Source: Acheta domesticus
Taxonomy: Eukaryota > Arthropoda > Insecta > Orthoptera > Gryllidae
Length of the DNA: 64,000 nucleotides
NCBI GenBank assembly: GCA_031308135.1
Contig: JAHLJT010000631.1
Coordinates: 146,249,708-146,313,707, forward strand
Reading direction: 5' to 3'
The position numbers and the translations under genes were made by a program. A model generated the notes under the pieces. The model had not been told where the DNA came from. It ran no database searches and saw only the letters and a list, made by a program, of their open reading frames with translations. Position 1 is the first letter of the stretch. Every line of letters begins with the position of its first letter. Shown piece by piece: positions 44,188 through 55,186 of the stretch.

Positions 44188-44504
44188 AGGGGTCTAATAA
44201 TTTCTTAATGTCATCGGCCAAGTTACAAAAAGGGAAGTATAGTGCTCCCGTTCGGCCCCGGCCGCCCGCTGAGAGCCGGGAGCAATCGGTCTTGGCACTA
44301 CACAGCGAAAACGTGATGAGCCTTGATTCAACCGGAAGTCTTTATGTCGCTACTATGCTGACGCCACTATGCTGACGTTCAAGCTCCCGATTGGATGAAA
44401 CCGTCAACAGCTAGTGTATTTCAAACGTACCTCTAAATAAATCCAAGTAATAATGATTGTGAGGTTCATGAGTTTGGGTCAGCTTGGTAATAAGGCGTCT
44501 TACA
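44188..44504. other. No gene recognised; GC hairpin and short tandem
   Basis: CGGCCCCGGCC...GAGAGCCGGGAG near 44253 can fold. ACTATGCTGACG occurs twice in a row near 44353-44380. Confidence 0.35.
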
Positions 44505-44545
44505 TTGCCGACGTTTCTGTCGTGTATTTGAACTTCATCAGGGCT
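44505..44545 (-). ncRNA. Degenerate hammerhead-ribozyme-like motif
   Basis: On the minus strand CTGATGA (44541-44535) is followed by a weak stem-II candidate GTT-CAAATACAC-GAC and GAAAC (44517-44513). The two conserved core strings are exact; stem II has three pairs including one G-U. Typical of motifs associated with Penelope-like elements. Folding of stems I and III was not established. Confidence 0.4.
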
Positions 44546-45005
44546 ACATAAAATACAATACATATAAATTCAAAATACATATAGTGCTCATATAAAAAAC
44601 AAACTAAACATTGGTTTTACAATTCACATGACACGGTTTTACAATAAACATAGGTTATATTTCATACCTGTAGCATGGGACAAGAAGAAAAATGGTAATT
44701 TACATTCTAGCTGTGTCCCCATTCTTGTAATTTTCAGGAATGGTACACAAATACGTTAAAAGGTTCATCACGCAACTTTTGTGTATACACAGCTGATAGG
44801 GTGGCGTGTGTTGCCAACTTGCCAAAAGTGAAACAAACACACGAAATACAGCCAAAAGAAAACATATCCACAAAAAAACCGAACATATAATTAAAAGAAG
44901 GGCTAACATTGATCAATAATTTCGAATTAAAAGATAATAAAGTATTGTTTGGTATTACATAATGTTGTAAAAAAAAACAAACAAGCAACAGCCACACTTA
45001 CTTAC

Positions 45006-45103
45006 CAATTATATTGGCATAGACCTTGCTCAGTTTTTCAATGTCATTTTTGTGGTTACAAGTTCTATTGTTAAATTTGTTGATGTATAGCACCAAAGAA
45101 ATG
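45006..45103 (-). CDS. Weak candidate exon with strong donor
   Basis: On the minus strand an open frame reads LYINKFNNRTCNHKNDIEKL and SKVYANIIG, then GTAAGTAAG. AATTGTAAG lies at the 5' border, next to Helentron sequence, as a poor acceptor. It could be a remnant of a mobile element's intron-containing gene. Confidence 0.25.
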
Positions 45104-45105
45104 CT

Positions 45106-45430
45106 TACAATTACGTAATTTTTGAAAAAACAAAAAAATAACTCAGGATAAACTTTACGCTATACGAAAGAGTGTAACTAGCACTATCCGTTACAAAAGT
45201 TTGAACACAAAATTTGAGCCATATATGAGAAAATGGCGTTTGAGCGTTTCTGAAAATGCGAAATTTTGAGCTACTTTTCACAGAAAACGGTTGTGTTTTC
45301 AGAAACTTCATTTGACATTATTTAAAGCACATGCACTCGTAAATATAATAAAGTGAAAAAATCGCCGCTAATATAAATATTATCGACGCGAGAAACATGT
45401 GAAAAAATTTACATTTTTGTAATTTTTGAA
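45106..45430 (-). mobile_element. Helentron-like monomer fragment, reverse
   Basis: One to one and a half reversed units (GAGCCATATATGAGAAAATG, TTTTGAGCTACTTTTCAC), without ends. Confidence 0.65.
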
Positions 45431-45770
45431 AATATAGCTTGACCAACTTGAGAATCATGTTTACAGGAGCGCGCCACCGTCTGTGATTACAACCGAAACG
45501 ACGGAGACGGAGATAAAAGGATACTCAATTCAAAATTAAAATGGAACCGTGTCGAACTATTGCGAAAGAAAGCGCGTTTTATTTCGTTGCAAATCTAGAA
45601 TCTTCCCAATTAATATTTTAACTGTATTTAGACATGTCTACATCTCATACTGGAATAAATAAAAATATACTTTCTCTGCAAAACGATTCAGAATTTTGAA
45701 ACTAATTCTTTCGATTAGCAGTAACATTCATATATATCGTTTATTTTAACTTAAGTTGTTTCTCAGTATA

Positions 45771-47038
45771 CAGAGTGAGTCACGTAACTTTAGCACCTCC
45801 TGTAACTTTTGAACGGTTGAAGTTATTGCAATGCAGTTTTCACGAAAGTGCATGAGGGAAAAGGGCTAATTGATACGTCATTAATTTCTATTTTATCACT
45901 AGTATTTTACGAGATTTTTTAGGTAACTTTGTTTTTTCAAATGGAACTATACATATTTTTTCAGTCCACCATGACGAGCGTAAAAAGACGAATCCAATGA
46001 TGTACATATTGTCATATGTTAGATAAGCATTTTTTTGATTAATTTTGATTTTTTGCGACCGGGGTTTAACGGACGTTTGAATAGTCCACCACACAAGGTC
46101 ACGCAGCGCTCCACCAGCACACGTGCGCCCGGCGAAGGGAAGGGAAGGGAAGGGGAGGGATCTTATTTGAAAATACGAAACATAGTATTCCAAGTATTCA
46201 CAAAACCATTGCAGTTTTTTCCTGAACTGTGCTTTCCGTCCTTCTGCATTTTCACATTTTCGTCTTTCTTTGATTGAAGGAATTAAAGGATGGAAAATAA
46301 GGATTTGTCATAAGTTTGTATTGTAATAAAATTGTTTATAACTTCAACTCCATTTAAAGGGATTTCATAAGATACGTAGTAATGGGATCTTGAAACAAAG
46401 CACAATAAGAATAAATAATTAAAACTGTACAAAAATATATTGTATATTTTGAGCAAACAATTTCAATGTTAACACGAATATAATAATAACTTAGGGATAG
46501 AAATAATCTTATTTCAATAAATGCTACTTAAGACAAATCCGTATTTTCAATCCCTAAGAAACCCAAATTACTGAAAATGGATTAAGATGAAAAGGAGAGT
46601 TCAGGAAAAAGTGCAACAGTTTTGTGAATATTTTTCGTATCCTCAAGTACTAAAATCCCTTCTCTTTCCCGACCCCGCGTTTGCTGGGGGAGCGCTGCGT
46701 GACCTTGTGGGGCTGACAGTTACAATGAAAATATCCGTTAAACACTAGTCGCAAAAAAAATCACAATTACTCAAAAAAATGCTTATCTAACATATGACAA
46801 TATTTATATCTTTGGATTCGTCTTTTTACGTTTGTCATGATAGACTGAAAAAATATGTATAGCCCCATTGAAAAAACAAAGTTACCTCAAATATCTCGTA
46901 AAATACAAGTGATAAAAGAGAAATCAATACACATATCAATTAGCCCCATTCCCTCATTTACTTCCGTGAAAACTGCATTGCAATATCTTCAACCGTTCAA
47001 AAGTTACAAGAGGTGCTAAAGTTACGTGACTTACCCTG
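45771..47038. mobile_element. 1.27-kb element with ~375-bp terminal inverted repeats (TIR element B)
   Basis: Ends CAGAGTGAGTCACGTAAC and, reversed, CAGGGTAAGTCACGTAAC. The arms (45771 to about 46145, and about 46664 to 47038) stay alike throughout, including ACTTTTGAACGGTTGAAG, TTGTCATATGTTAGATAAGC and AAGGTCACGCAGCGCTCC. TATA borders both ends (45767-45770, 47039-47042), a 4-bp target duplication, or TA. The centre (about 520 bp) is AT-rich without ORF. A non-autonomous foldback-type DNA transposon; superfamily unresolved. Confidence 0.85.
46133..46160. repeat. (GGGAA)n short tandem run
   Basis: GAAGGGAAGGGAAGGGAAGG lies at the inner edge of the left arm of TIR element B; the right arm has only a trace. 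Confidence 0.8.
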
Positions 47039-47190
47039 TATATACCAAATAAAATTATTTTTATGTAAGGAGTAACTACCACCATAATGAAGAATATTGT
47101 AGATACTTATGACAGTAAAGTTAATGTTTTGGTACTTTATTGCATACTTTACAAACCGTCTAAAGCCTATGGAAAAAAAGATGAATGAAG

Positions 47191-47529
47191 GAGAATACAA
47201 AATGTTTAAATTCAATAAATAAGTATTAAAAACTCTATATAAACGAAACTTTCTATACTAGTCTTGTACTAGAACGGTGAAAAGTAAAGAAAGTAACTTA
47301 AAGGGACAAAAATAAAACAGTAAAAATCTTGCATAATGTGTCTCTGAAGTTATCTTTTATCAGCTGATTCACAACCTCTATGAAGGAGGCCGTGGTGATT
47401 CCGTAGGAGCAATCTCTGAGCTTGCTTCCCGCTCCTGGCGACTTTTGTTAGCTAAATTGACTGTGCAGACCCGTGCTTACACTGTTAGTTCCACGACGCG
47501 CCGCAATTGCAGCTTTAAGTCTTCGCTTG
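47191..47529. other. No gene recognised
   Basis: Unique-looking; a GC-balanced part at 47380-47520 has no splice-bounded frame. Confidence 0.3.
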
Positions 47530-48360
47530 GTCGAGTTATACCAACCAATAGAGCAATATGGATTTTATGGCATCTGATAGAGTACACTTACCAATATCCC
47601 TACCAAAAGTTTAAAGAAAAAATGTGGAGACGTTTTTGAGAAAATATTGTTTTTGTAATTTTTGTAAGTTGCACATATTGCACGAAAACTACTAAAATTT
47701 TGAAAAACATTTACATGACCTTCATGAAAGAACTCAATACGCAGAACAAATTTTATTTGAAGAAAAAATCCCTATCGTCAATTTTGTAATTGGAGAAAGA
47801 CGCCGAAAAAAATCAACCTTTCATTATTTTCGAAAATTCAGGGTTATTCGTGAAAATCGGACCTACGCCATGTTAATAAGTGTATTTTACTCTATTCATA
47901 CAAGAAATTTTAAAAAAAATTGGAGCCGTTTTCGAGAAAAGTTTGAAAATTACCGGGGGCTTCATAAAAAGTACCCCCAAATTTTGAAGAATCTTTTTCA
48001 AAATCTCAAAGCTTCGACTAGAACCAGATCGACCGGGGTATATCCATTTTGGAAGAAATCATACGTATAGTTTAGGCGCAAGCAGTGTTCACAGACGGAA
48101 GACAGACGGACGGACAGACGGACGTTTTCCTTTCAGTTAGGTTTTCGGTATCAAGAACCTAGAAAACAGGTTCTCTGACTACACTACGTGTTAGGGGATT
48201 TTTTCTTAATTTAGCAACTGGTTTTATCCACTTATTCGTTTTCACGGCCCGGCAATTAATTTTTTTCCGCCGAAAATTGGCCATTTTTTCGCGCAGCATT
48301 ACATAACTTTCCCTGTACTACGTGTATCACTCCGTGTATACGTACGTATACGGGAAAGTA
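47530..48360 (-). mobile_element. Helentron-like 5' half, reverse
   Basis: Reversed core, GGGGGCTTCATAAAAAGTACC, (GTCY)n at 48091-48122 (AGACGGACGGACAGACGG), then TTTTCGCGCAGCATTACATA and head ending GTATACGGGAAAGTAAAAAT. Confidence 0.8.
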
Positions 48361-49712
48361 AAAATCCCCTAACACGAGGTGTATTCAGAAACCCTGTTTT
48401 CTAGGTCCTTGATACCAAAAAAACAATTGAAAGGAAAACGTCCCTCTGTCTATCTGTTCGTCTGTCCGTCTGTGAACACTGCTAGCGCCTCAACCAAACG
48501 TACGATTTCTTCCAAAATGGATATTCTCCGGTCGATCTAGTTCTAGTCAAAGTTTTGAGATTTTGAAAAAGATTCTTCAAAATTTGTCCTTCAAGATTTT
48601 GAGAAAGATTCTCCAAAAAAATCCTTTATATGAAGCCCCCGGGGATTTTCAACATTTTCTCAAAAACGGCTCCAAATTTTTTCTTTAAATTTCTTGTAAG
48701 AATAGAGTAAAATACACTTATTAACATGGCATAGATCTGATTTTCACGGATAACTTTAAATTTTCGAAAATTGTGAAAGTTTGAATTTTGCCTGCGTCTT
48801 TCTCCAACTAGAAAATTGAAGATGGAGATTTTTTCTTCAAATAAAATTTTTTCTACATATTGAGTTCTTTAATAAAGGGCATGTAAATGTTTTTCAAAAT
48901 TTTAGCAGTTTTCGTGCAATATGTGCAACTTAAAAAAATGACAAAAACAAGATTTTCTCAAAAACGGCTCCAAATATTTCCTTTAAATTTTTGGTAGGTA
49001 TAGTGCCTAATATATTTTATGAGATGAAAAAACGCCATATTTCCCTATTCTATTGTTTTTTAAAAAATTGGAAAAATGTTAATTTTTTCACATTTTTCTC
49101 ACGTCCATAATATTTACATTAGCGGCCGTTTTTTCACATTATTATATTTACAAAAACATGTGCTTTAAATAATGTCAAGTAAAGTTTTTCGAAAACACAA
49201 CCGTATTCTGGGAAAAGTTGCTCAAAATTTCGTATTTTTAGAAACAATTTCGCCATTTTCGTATACATGGCTGCAAATTTTTTCTCAAAAACTTTTGTAA
49301 CGGATAGTGCTAATTACACTCTTTAGTATAGCATAAAGTTTATTTTGAGTTATTTCTTTGTTTTTTCAAAAATTTCATAATTGTATTTTTTTGAAAGATC
49401 TGTCACATTTTAATATGCACATTACCAGAAATTGTATATTATGAGTTTGAGTTTTGATTCTTATATTTATGAGTTTGAGTTCTTCAAATAATTTCAAATA
49501 AAGTATTTTGAAAACTCAAACATTTTCTGTGAAAATGAGCTTCAAACTTCGCATTTTTAGTAGCGCTAAAACGCCATTTTCTCTTAAACGGCAGATAATT
49601 CTTAAAAGAAAATTGCCATTTATGAGTAGGTTTTTGTGTTTTTTAATATTCTAAAATTAATTTTTTCCGTTCTACCAATAGGAAACGGAAAAAGTAAGAA
49701 AATGACAAATAA
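48361..49712 (+). mobile_element. Helentron-like copy, forward, headless
   Basis: Starts directly after the reversed head with CCCCTAACACGAGGTGTATTC, then (GTCY)n at 48441-48475, core, monomers and tail up to AAGAAAATGACAAATAATG. Tail hairpin missing; it runs into the GC-rich promoter-like block. Confidence 0.75.
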
Positions 49713-49863
49713 TGTACCCTCGGTTGCACAAAATATGGGCGATGTCCTGAGCCGAACTTTACCTCCGTTTGCATACCCCTGCCCCGCCCTACGGGATGGA
49801 GCTGACCAATCCGCTTTAGCTTTATTTCAGATGGGCGGGACTATTCATCGTGAACATTACAAA
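49700..49863 (+). promoter_or_regulatory. Housekeeping-type promoter candidate
   Basis: Contains CCCCGCCC (49791), GACCAATCC (CCAAT box, about 49812), GGGCGGG (GC box, about 49832) and ACAAAATGGCGGC, a YY1-like initiator that overlaps an ATG. GC is raised relative to both flanks, and no TATA box is present, as usual for such promoters. Confidence 0.4.
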
Positions 49864-49890
49864 ATGGCGGCAATAGCGAGTTATATTATG
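49864..49890 (+). CDS. Candidate first coding exon
   Basis: ATG inside the AAAATGGCGGC motif opens MAAIASYIM, followed by GTAAAT, an acceptable donor (49891). Without splicing the frame ends at TGA three codons later. A Kozak A at -3 and G at +4 support this ATG. Downstream exons were not identified up to 54 kb. Confidence 0.3.
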
Positions 49891-49959
49891 GTAAATATTT
49901 GAAAGTAAATATTAAAGCAACGAACAGTTTTACATAAGTTATAGTATATACATTTAATT

Positions 49960-52900
49960 ACATAAATAAAGGTATGCAATTTCCTAGTAAACACACATTT
50001 CATAACCAATTTTAATACGATTTTTTCGCAAAAAATAACACTCGACAATGAGTAATAGGTTCCATATCTACATTTCATCGTTTATTATAGCAATATTTAA
50101 TATACAATGTAAATAATTTGTCACAGTAACCTGCCTAATCTAGTTATTTTATAAGAAAACATAAATAACTTTAAAAAATACGTTTTAGAGTCAGTTGCAA
50201 AACACGTCTCCGAGATAGCAGCTTTCAGTTGTGAATTACTTCTTCGTTCGTTTTTCAGAAGACCAAATGCAAAAATTTTGTGTTGTTGCGGAACATGACT
50301 ATTCTTATGAAAAATAATTTGATATGTAAAATAATAAACAAAATAAGAGTATTTAAAGTTCATTTAGTCACAATGTAAGTTTTTAACTGCAGACATTATT
50401 AGGAAGTGCAGTTCTAAGCAAACGAATGAGGTCTGATCTTTTATTTTGGGGATCAGAATTATTTCACGTCAAATAACGTAAGAGTGATTGCATTTTACAT
50501 GGTGTTCTTTAGCGAGAACATTACATAATATATGTGATACCTCATCTTTGAGTAATTTTACGTGAGGATAAGGAACGAGATAGATACATGATTCTTATAA
50601 AATATTTTTAAATCTGAATGTTTGCAAAGCAAGAAACTCCAACTTTAGTCTATTGCGTAATCACTTGGGGTATACACACATCAATATAATGTGTAATTTA
50701 CACGTAATTTATGATTTATTTCCAATCCAAAGCAATGGAATTAAAGTAAAACAATTTGTATTTTCACATTATGATATTTTTATTTTCGGAAGACGAGCAA
50801 TGCACACAATGTTTTTTACATGACATTGGAATGAAATCGTGTTACACCCACTTCTTCTAGATGAGCAAACCTACGCAAACACTGTTTTCCCTTATCCATT
50901 AGGATCACTAAATAACCACGTAGGAAATAAAACATTTCAAAATTGTAATTGTCAGTATTGTTTCTAAATTTTGTAAAACTTCGGAAATTTATATCACTAT
51001 AATCTATGGAAAACAATTAGGGATCCTCTCCTGTAAAATATCGTTGCAAAATTGTATTTTGCTCTTTTTTATACATTTTTACATTTTTTACATTATATCC
51101 AATAACGGAATTGGCATTTTTGTATGTTGTCCACTAACGCATTTTCAGTGATATTGCATTGCATATTGATAATTTTTTATTTTCGAATTTTTAATAAATA
51201 TTGTAAACAATATAAACAATCGCATTTTTAAACTATTTTGAGTTGGGGAAAATTTTAATCAAGTTTAATTTATTTATAAAGTAATTTAAGTAAAGTACTC
51301 TAAAATGAATTAAAGTTGATTCTTTAAATTATAATGAAAAAATGTCTTATTGTTGAAACGGGATGCTACTATATACAATGCAACGCGTTAAATTGAACTC
51401 CCTATTGATTGATAGCTTATGTTCGTATGTAGTGTATTTCACGCAGAGACAATTTTGCAAAGAAAGTCTAAACAACACAATGGCCTCAAATTCATTATTC
51501 ATTTATGTTTGGTCGCACTCTTCGGTGACATTTAATACCAAGTAGACGTTGAAGGCCTGGAAGAAGGAAAAATGTGTGTTATCGCTGTTGGCTTTGCGAC
51601 CAAATCTTCAGGGTTACCATTGCGTTTCTCTTAAGACTGCGGGTTCCCGAAATGATACTAATTATTTCAACATTAACTTGAGAATACATTTTGCATATCA
51701 AGAGATAGAAATAATGAATTGACTGGAGTTTTCACTGTCTTTTGAATACTGCATCAATAGTCCCACGGACAATTGTAATAAGATTTTCCGTCATTCGTCG
51801 ATAAAATGCCTCCTAGAGAATTATGTGATCCCGGCTAATGCGAAAGATAGATTATTTACAAATGTTATTTGTAGGTCGAAAATATGTTTTAAAGGCGCAA
51901 CTGACAACTATCCATTGGCGCAACTTACAAACATTACAACCTTTGTAAAAGGTACCCCCGGTAATAATGGTAAAACTTTTCCCTAAACTAAATGACATAG
52001 GAGTACTTACACTATAATTCTAACATAAAAATTTTTTTTGAAAGGTTTCTTAGTCCCCGTCCCACCACCCACACCCATCTACAGCCAAAATCGTGTTTTT
52101 GAATTTTAATTTTTTCGTCAATTAGTAAAATATTTTTCGATATTTTCTAAGGCCCAATTCAAATACAAAAAATATTTTCTTAAAAGGAAAAAATAATTTT
52201 TATTGTGTCTTAGAACCCTGGAACAGGCTCCAGAAAATCTCAAAAGTTCCTCTTAAAAAGCAAATTGTTGTGATTTTTTTTCAGATTTTTCCAACTGCTG
52301 GGCTGCAATTCAAAATAATAAAAACCTTCCCCCCCATCAAATCACCTTCACTATAAATATACTTTGAAAATGACTGAAACAGGTCTGTGCATTTATTTTA
52401 GTGTTTATTATAGATTTGTATACATTGTGGTAGCACCCAGTAATATTCTGACCTTGAATGTAAATACAAATTATCATTTTTTTAAAGCTTTCTAGTTCTA
52501 TGCATAAGTATGTCACAAGCTAAGGAAAGAAAACGGTTTTGGCAGTTTGAAAGAAACCATCGACACAGAACCCTGTAAGTGTGATGCTGGTGGATAGAGA
52601 ATTACACCTCATCCTACAACGAACAGATTTTTTAAGTTTGCAGATTATGACGTACAAAACAAAGATTATTGCAACACGCATTGTATTCGGGAATATCTTG
52701 AAAGCGATGTTTCTTACGCCTTTTAAACCAGATTTGCGTGTCTTACGACACGGCTTTTTTTGAGGACAAGTAAATTCTTACAGATGACATGTTTTCGGGG
52801 ACGGGTAGATGACAAAAGGGGAAATGATGAAGGACAGTTTGGGTGAAGATATATGATAGATGAAGAACATATGGAAATGAAGGAAGACAGATTGGACCGT

Positions 52901-53020
52901 TTTATGTTCCTAAGCAGTATTCTACAAAATACGACTTTTATGATAATTCTTTTTTACAATTTTGCATCTTCAGTTTTTTGGGGTGCTCCCTCTCATAGCA
53001 TGAGTTGACAGGAAAAAAGA
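49960..53020. other. No gene recognised in 3 kb
   Basis: AT-rich, apparently free of the Helentron family. If 49864-49890 is an exon, this would be intron. A CCCCCC run lies near 52330. No convincing exon with both splice sites was seen. Confidence 0.35.
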
Positions 53021-53029
53021 ATAATAAAT

Positions 53030-53250
53030 TGGTTTTTTCGGTATCAAGCACCTACAAAATAGGTATTCTGGCAGCACCACGTGTTAGGAGATTTTTTTTC
53101 GTAATTTAGCAATTGGATTTATCCATTGTTTTGTTACTAGGGCCCTGTAATAAGAGTTTTGCTGTCGAAAATCCGCCGTTTTGCGCTCAGCATTACTTAA
53201 CTCTCCCTATAGTACGTACGTATAGTATACGGGAAAGTAAAAATTGAACT
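53030..53250 (-). mobile_element. Helentron-like 5' end, reverse
   Basis: TTTTTTCGGTATCAAGC, TTGTTACTAGGGCCCTG, GCGCTCAGCATTACTTAAC and head TAGTATACGGGAAAGTAAAA. Only the stretch between head and (GTCY)n is kept. Confidence 0.7.
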
Positions 53251-54129
53251 ATTTTCTTTATTACGAAATGCAACTTTGTATGTTCTTCAATTATCTAAAA
53301 GAAATGTGCATTGTTCTAAAGAATCTTGACCATTACGTAGTGCAATATTATTCCAAAATTGAAAAGATGTGATGAATGAATAAATTGATTTTATATCATA
53401 TGGTGTTTATTATTAGGGTTTAAAGGCACTTCAACATCGAAGGTCATTGGAGTCAGTGTCAATTTGTATTTAGAACATACAGTAGATCCACTAAGACAGT
53501 GCTCAGTTAATACAATTTTTATTAATTAAAAGACGAAAAACGTAGTAAAGTCTGACGAATTGTAAAATGAAAAAACTGAGAAAGACCGTGGTACTCGAAC
53601 AATAGAAAACCAATGTATAAAAGGCATGTTATAATCATCCTCTCCTCTCAGACTAGGACAATGACCTTTGTACACATGGTACCACATAAAAAATAAAATT
53701 AAAGCATTGCTGACTTCTAAACCGATGATTTTTTAAAAAAAATTGTTGTTGTACTAGCAAGTTGGTCGAAGCATGTGAAACCAGTACTTCTGGGGGTATG
53801 TTTTATTATGCTCACACGGCATAAGCTTTCTTAAAACGAATTATTTTTTAAATTACAAATTTTATTCAGATACACTAAACCGTTATTACAAACACTGTAG
53901 TAAATTTCTCAATTTTATTAATATATCTGGCATTTTTCAACATTACAAATATTAAATTGTTTCAGATTTCTCATGCGCTCTTGACTCTTCTTGGTATAAC
54001 TAATTCGACAAATGAAGTGATAAAAAATCGAGTAAATGTTTTCCGAATTTCGAATGGAGTTTCTTGTAGGAAAAGTATAACAATTTTCCGTGAACGCATT
54101 AACGAACTTTTCTCAAAAACTGATCAATT
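53251..54129. other. No gene recognised
   Basis: AT-rich, no repeats recognised. Confidence 0.3.
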
Positions 54130-54752
54130 TTACTTTCCCTCTACGGAGTAGAGAGAAAGTTATATAATGCTGCGTTGAAAAAAGCGATTTTTCGGCAAGA
54201 AAGCTCGTATTACAGGGTCCTGGTAACGAAAAAGTGGATAAATCCAGTTGCTAAGTTCAGAAACAAATCCTCTAATTCGTAGTGTAGTCAGAATACATGT
54301 TTTATGGGACCTTGTTAGCGAAAATTCGAATAACGGCTTATGTCGCAGCATATTGAATTTTAAACCGAAATTTCAATTTTTGGGGGTTACTTTACATGAA
54401 AACTCTTGGACATTTTCGAAATTTAAAAAAATGGCTCCATCATTTTTTATTAAAGTTTGCAGTTGGATAGTGTGAAATCGCTTACGAAAATGGTGCAAGT
54501 CTCATGTTCGTTGATTACTCTGATTTTTCGAAAATTGCGAATGTTCAAAAATGTTTCCGTAGTCTTCGTAAAATTAAAATATTGAAGGTAGAGGTTTTTT
54601 CCTGAATAAAACCTGTTCTTTAAAAACAGATTTTGAAAAAAAAGTCATGTGCAATTTTTCGGAAATATGAGTATTTTCCGCGTAATTTTGCATGAAAATA
54701 AAGGGGAGAAAGTACATGCTGTTTTAGTGCCATTAAGTTTATTTTAAACTGC
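54130..54752 (+). mobile_element. Diverged Helentron-like subfamily copy
   Basis: Head TTTTACTTTCCCTCTACGG, AAAGTTATATAATGCTGCG, TTACAGGGTCCTGGTAACG and GGGGGTTACTTTACATGAA follow family order, but (GTCY)n is deleted. A tail variant, AGTACATGCTGTTTTAGTGC then CATTAAG, closes the copy near 54752. Confidence 0.6.
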
Positions 54753-54995
54753 TTTACTTCTAGACATTAAGCTCTTCTAGAATATTTGTAAGTCCATTTC
54801 CAGTTTTATTATAACAATGTGGTTCTGAAGTGCGCATATGAGAAAGTAAAAATCGTGTACTACTTTCATTCCGTAGAGAAACGTTCGCGTTGTATTAAAA
54901 CATAATTCATTGTAAAAGGATCGACCTCTGGAAACGAAGAAAATATATCGAGACGATTGTATTTAACTTCTTGGCTAAGAGGTGGATAAAACAGG

Positions 54996-55068
54996 CACCG
55001 CAATAGCCGAATGGTTAACGTTATGGGAACTCTCTTGGTTTGGTGATGTGAGTTCGAATACAGGGGGT
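54996..55068 (+). repeat. tRNA-like module
   Basis: A box TAGCCGAATGG (exact to the TRGYNNARNNG consensus) at 55004 and B-box-like GAGTTCGAATAC at 55050. CACCGC at the start and GGGGTG at the end can pair with one mismatch, so a trace of the acceptor stem survives. A T10-plus run follows at 55071. Confidence 0.6.
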
Positions 55069-55156
55069 GATTTTTTTTTTCTTTCGTTATGATGTGATTC
55101 CAGTAGCAATTGGTCCGATATTTTGTAATTAATAATAATTTTTGAAGTGTCTTAGG

Positions 55157-55172
55157 GGCCCTAAAAAGGGCC
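55157..55172. repeat. Perfect short hairpin GGCCCT-AAAA-AGGGCC
   Basis: A 6-bp perfect stem just beyond the C-terminal end of the Tc1 transposase frame. May belong to the transposon's terminal region. Confidence 0.6.
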
Positions 55173-55186
55173 GGGTTTGTCGTCCA

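Larger units (their letters stand above)
45432..47190. repeat. Dispersed repeat R, copy 2, split by TIR element B
   Basis: 45432-45770 and 47041-47190 together correspond to 26681-27150. The 1.27-kb interruption between CTCAGTATA and TATACCAAAT is a separate inverted-repeat element. Confidence 0.75.

Noticed and set aside
44700..44997. Hydrophobic minus-strand frames
   Set aside because: T-rich DNA gives Phe/Leu-rich translations; no start context, homology or splice support beyond the separate donor noted at 45006.
55157..55172. Bacterial-style terminator
   Set aside because: The GC hairpin is followed by G-rich sequence rather than a T-run, and the context is eukaryotic.
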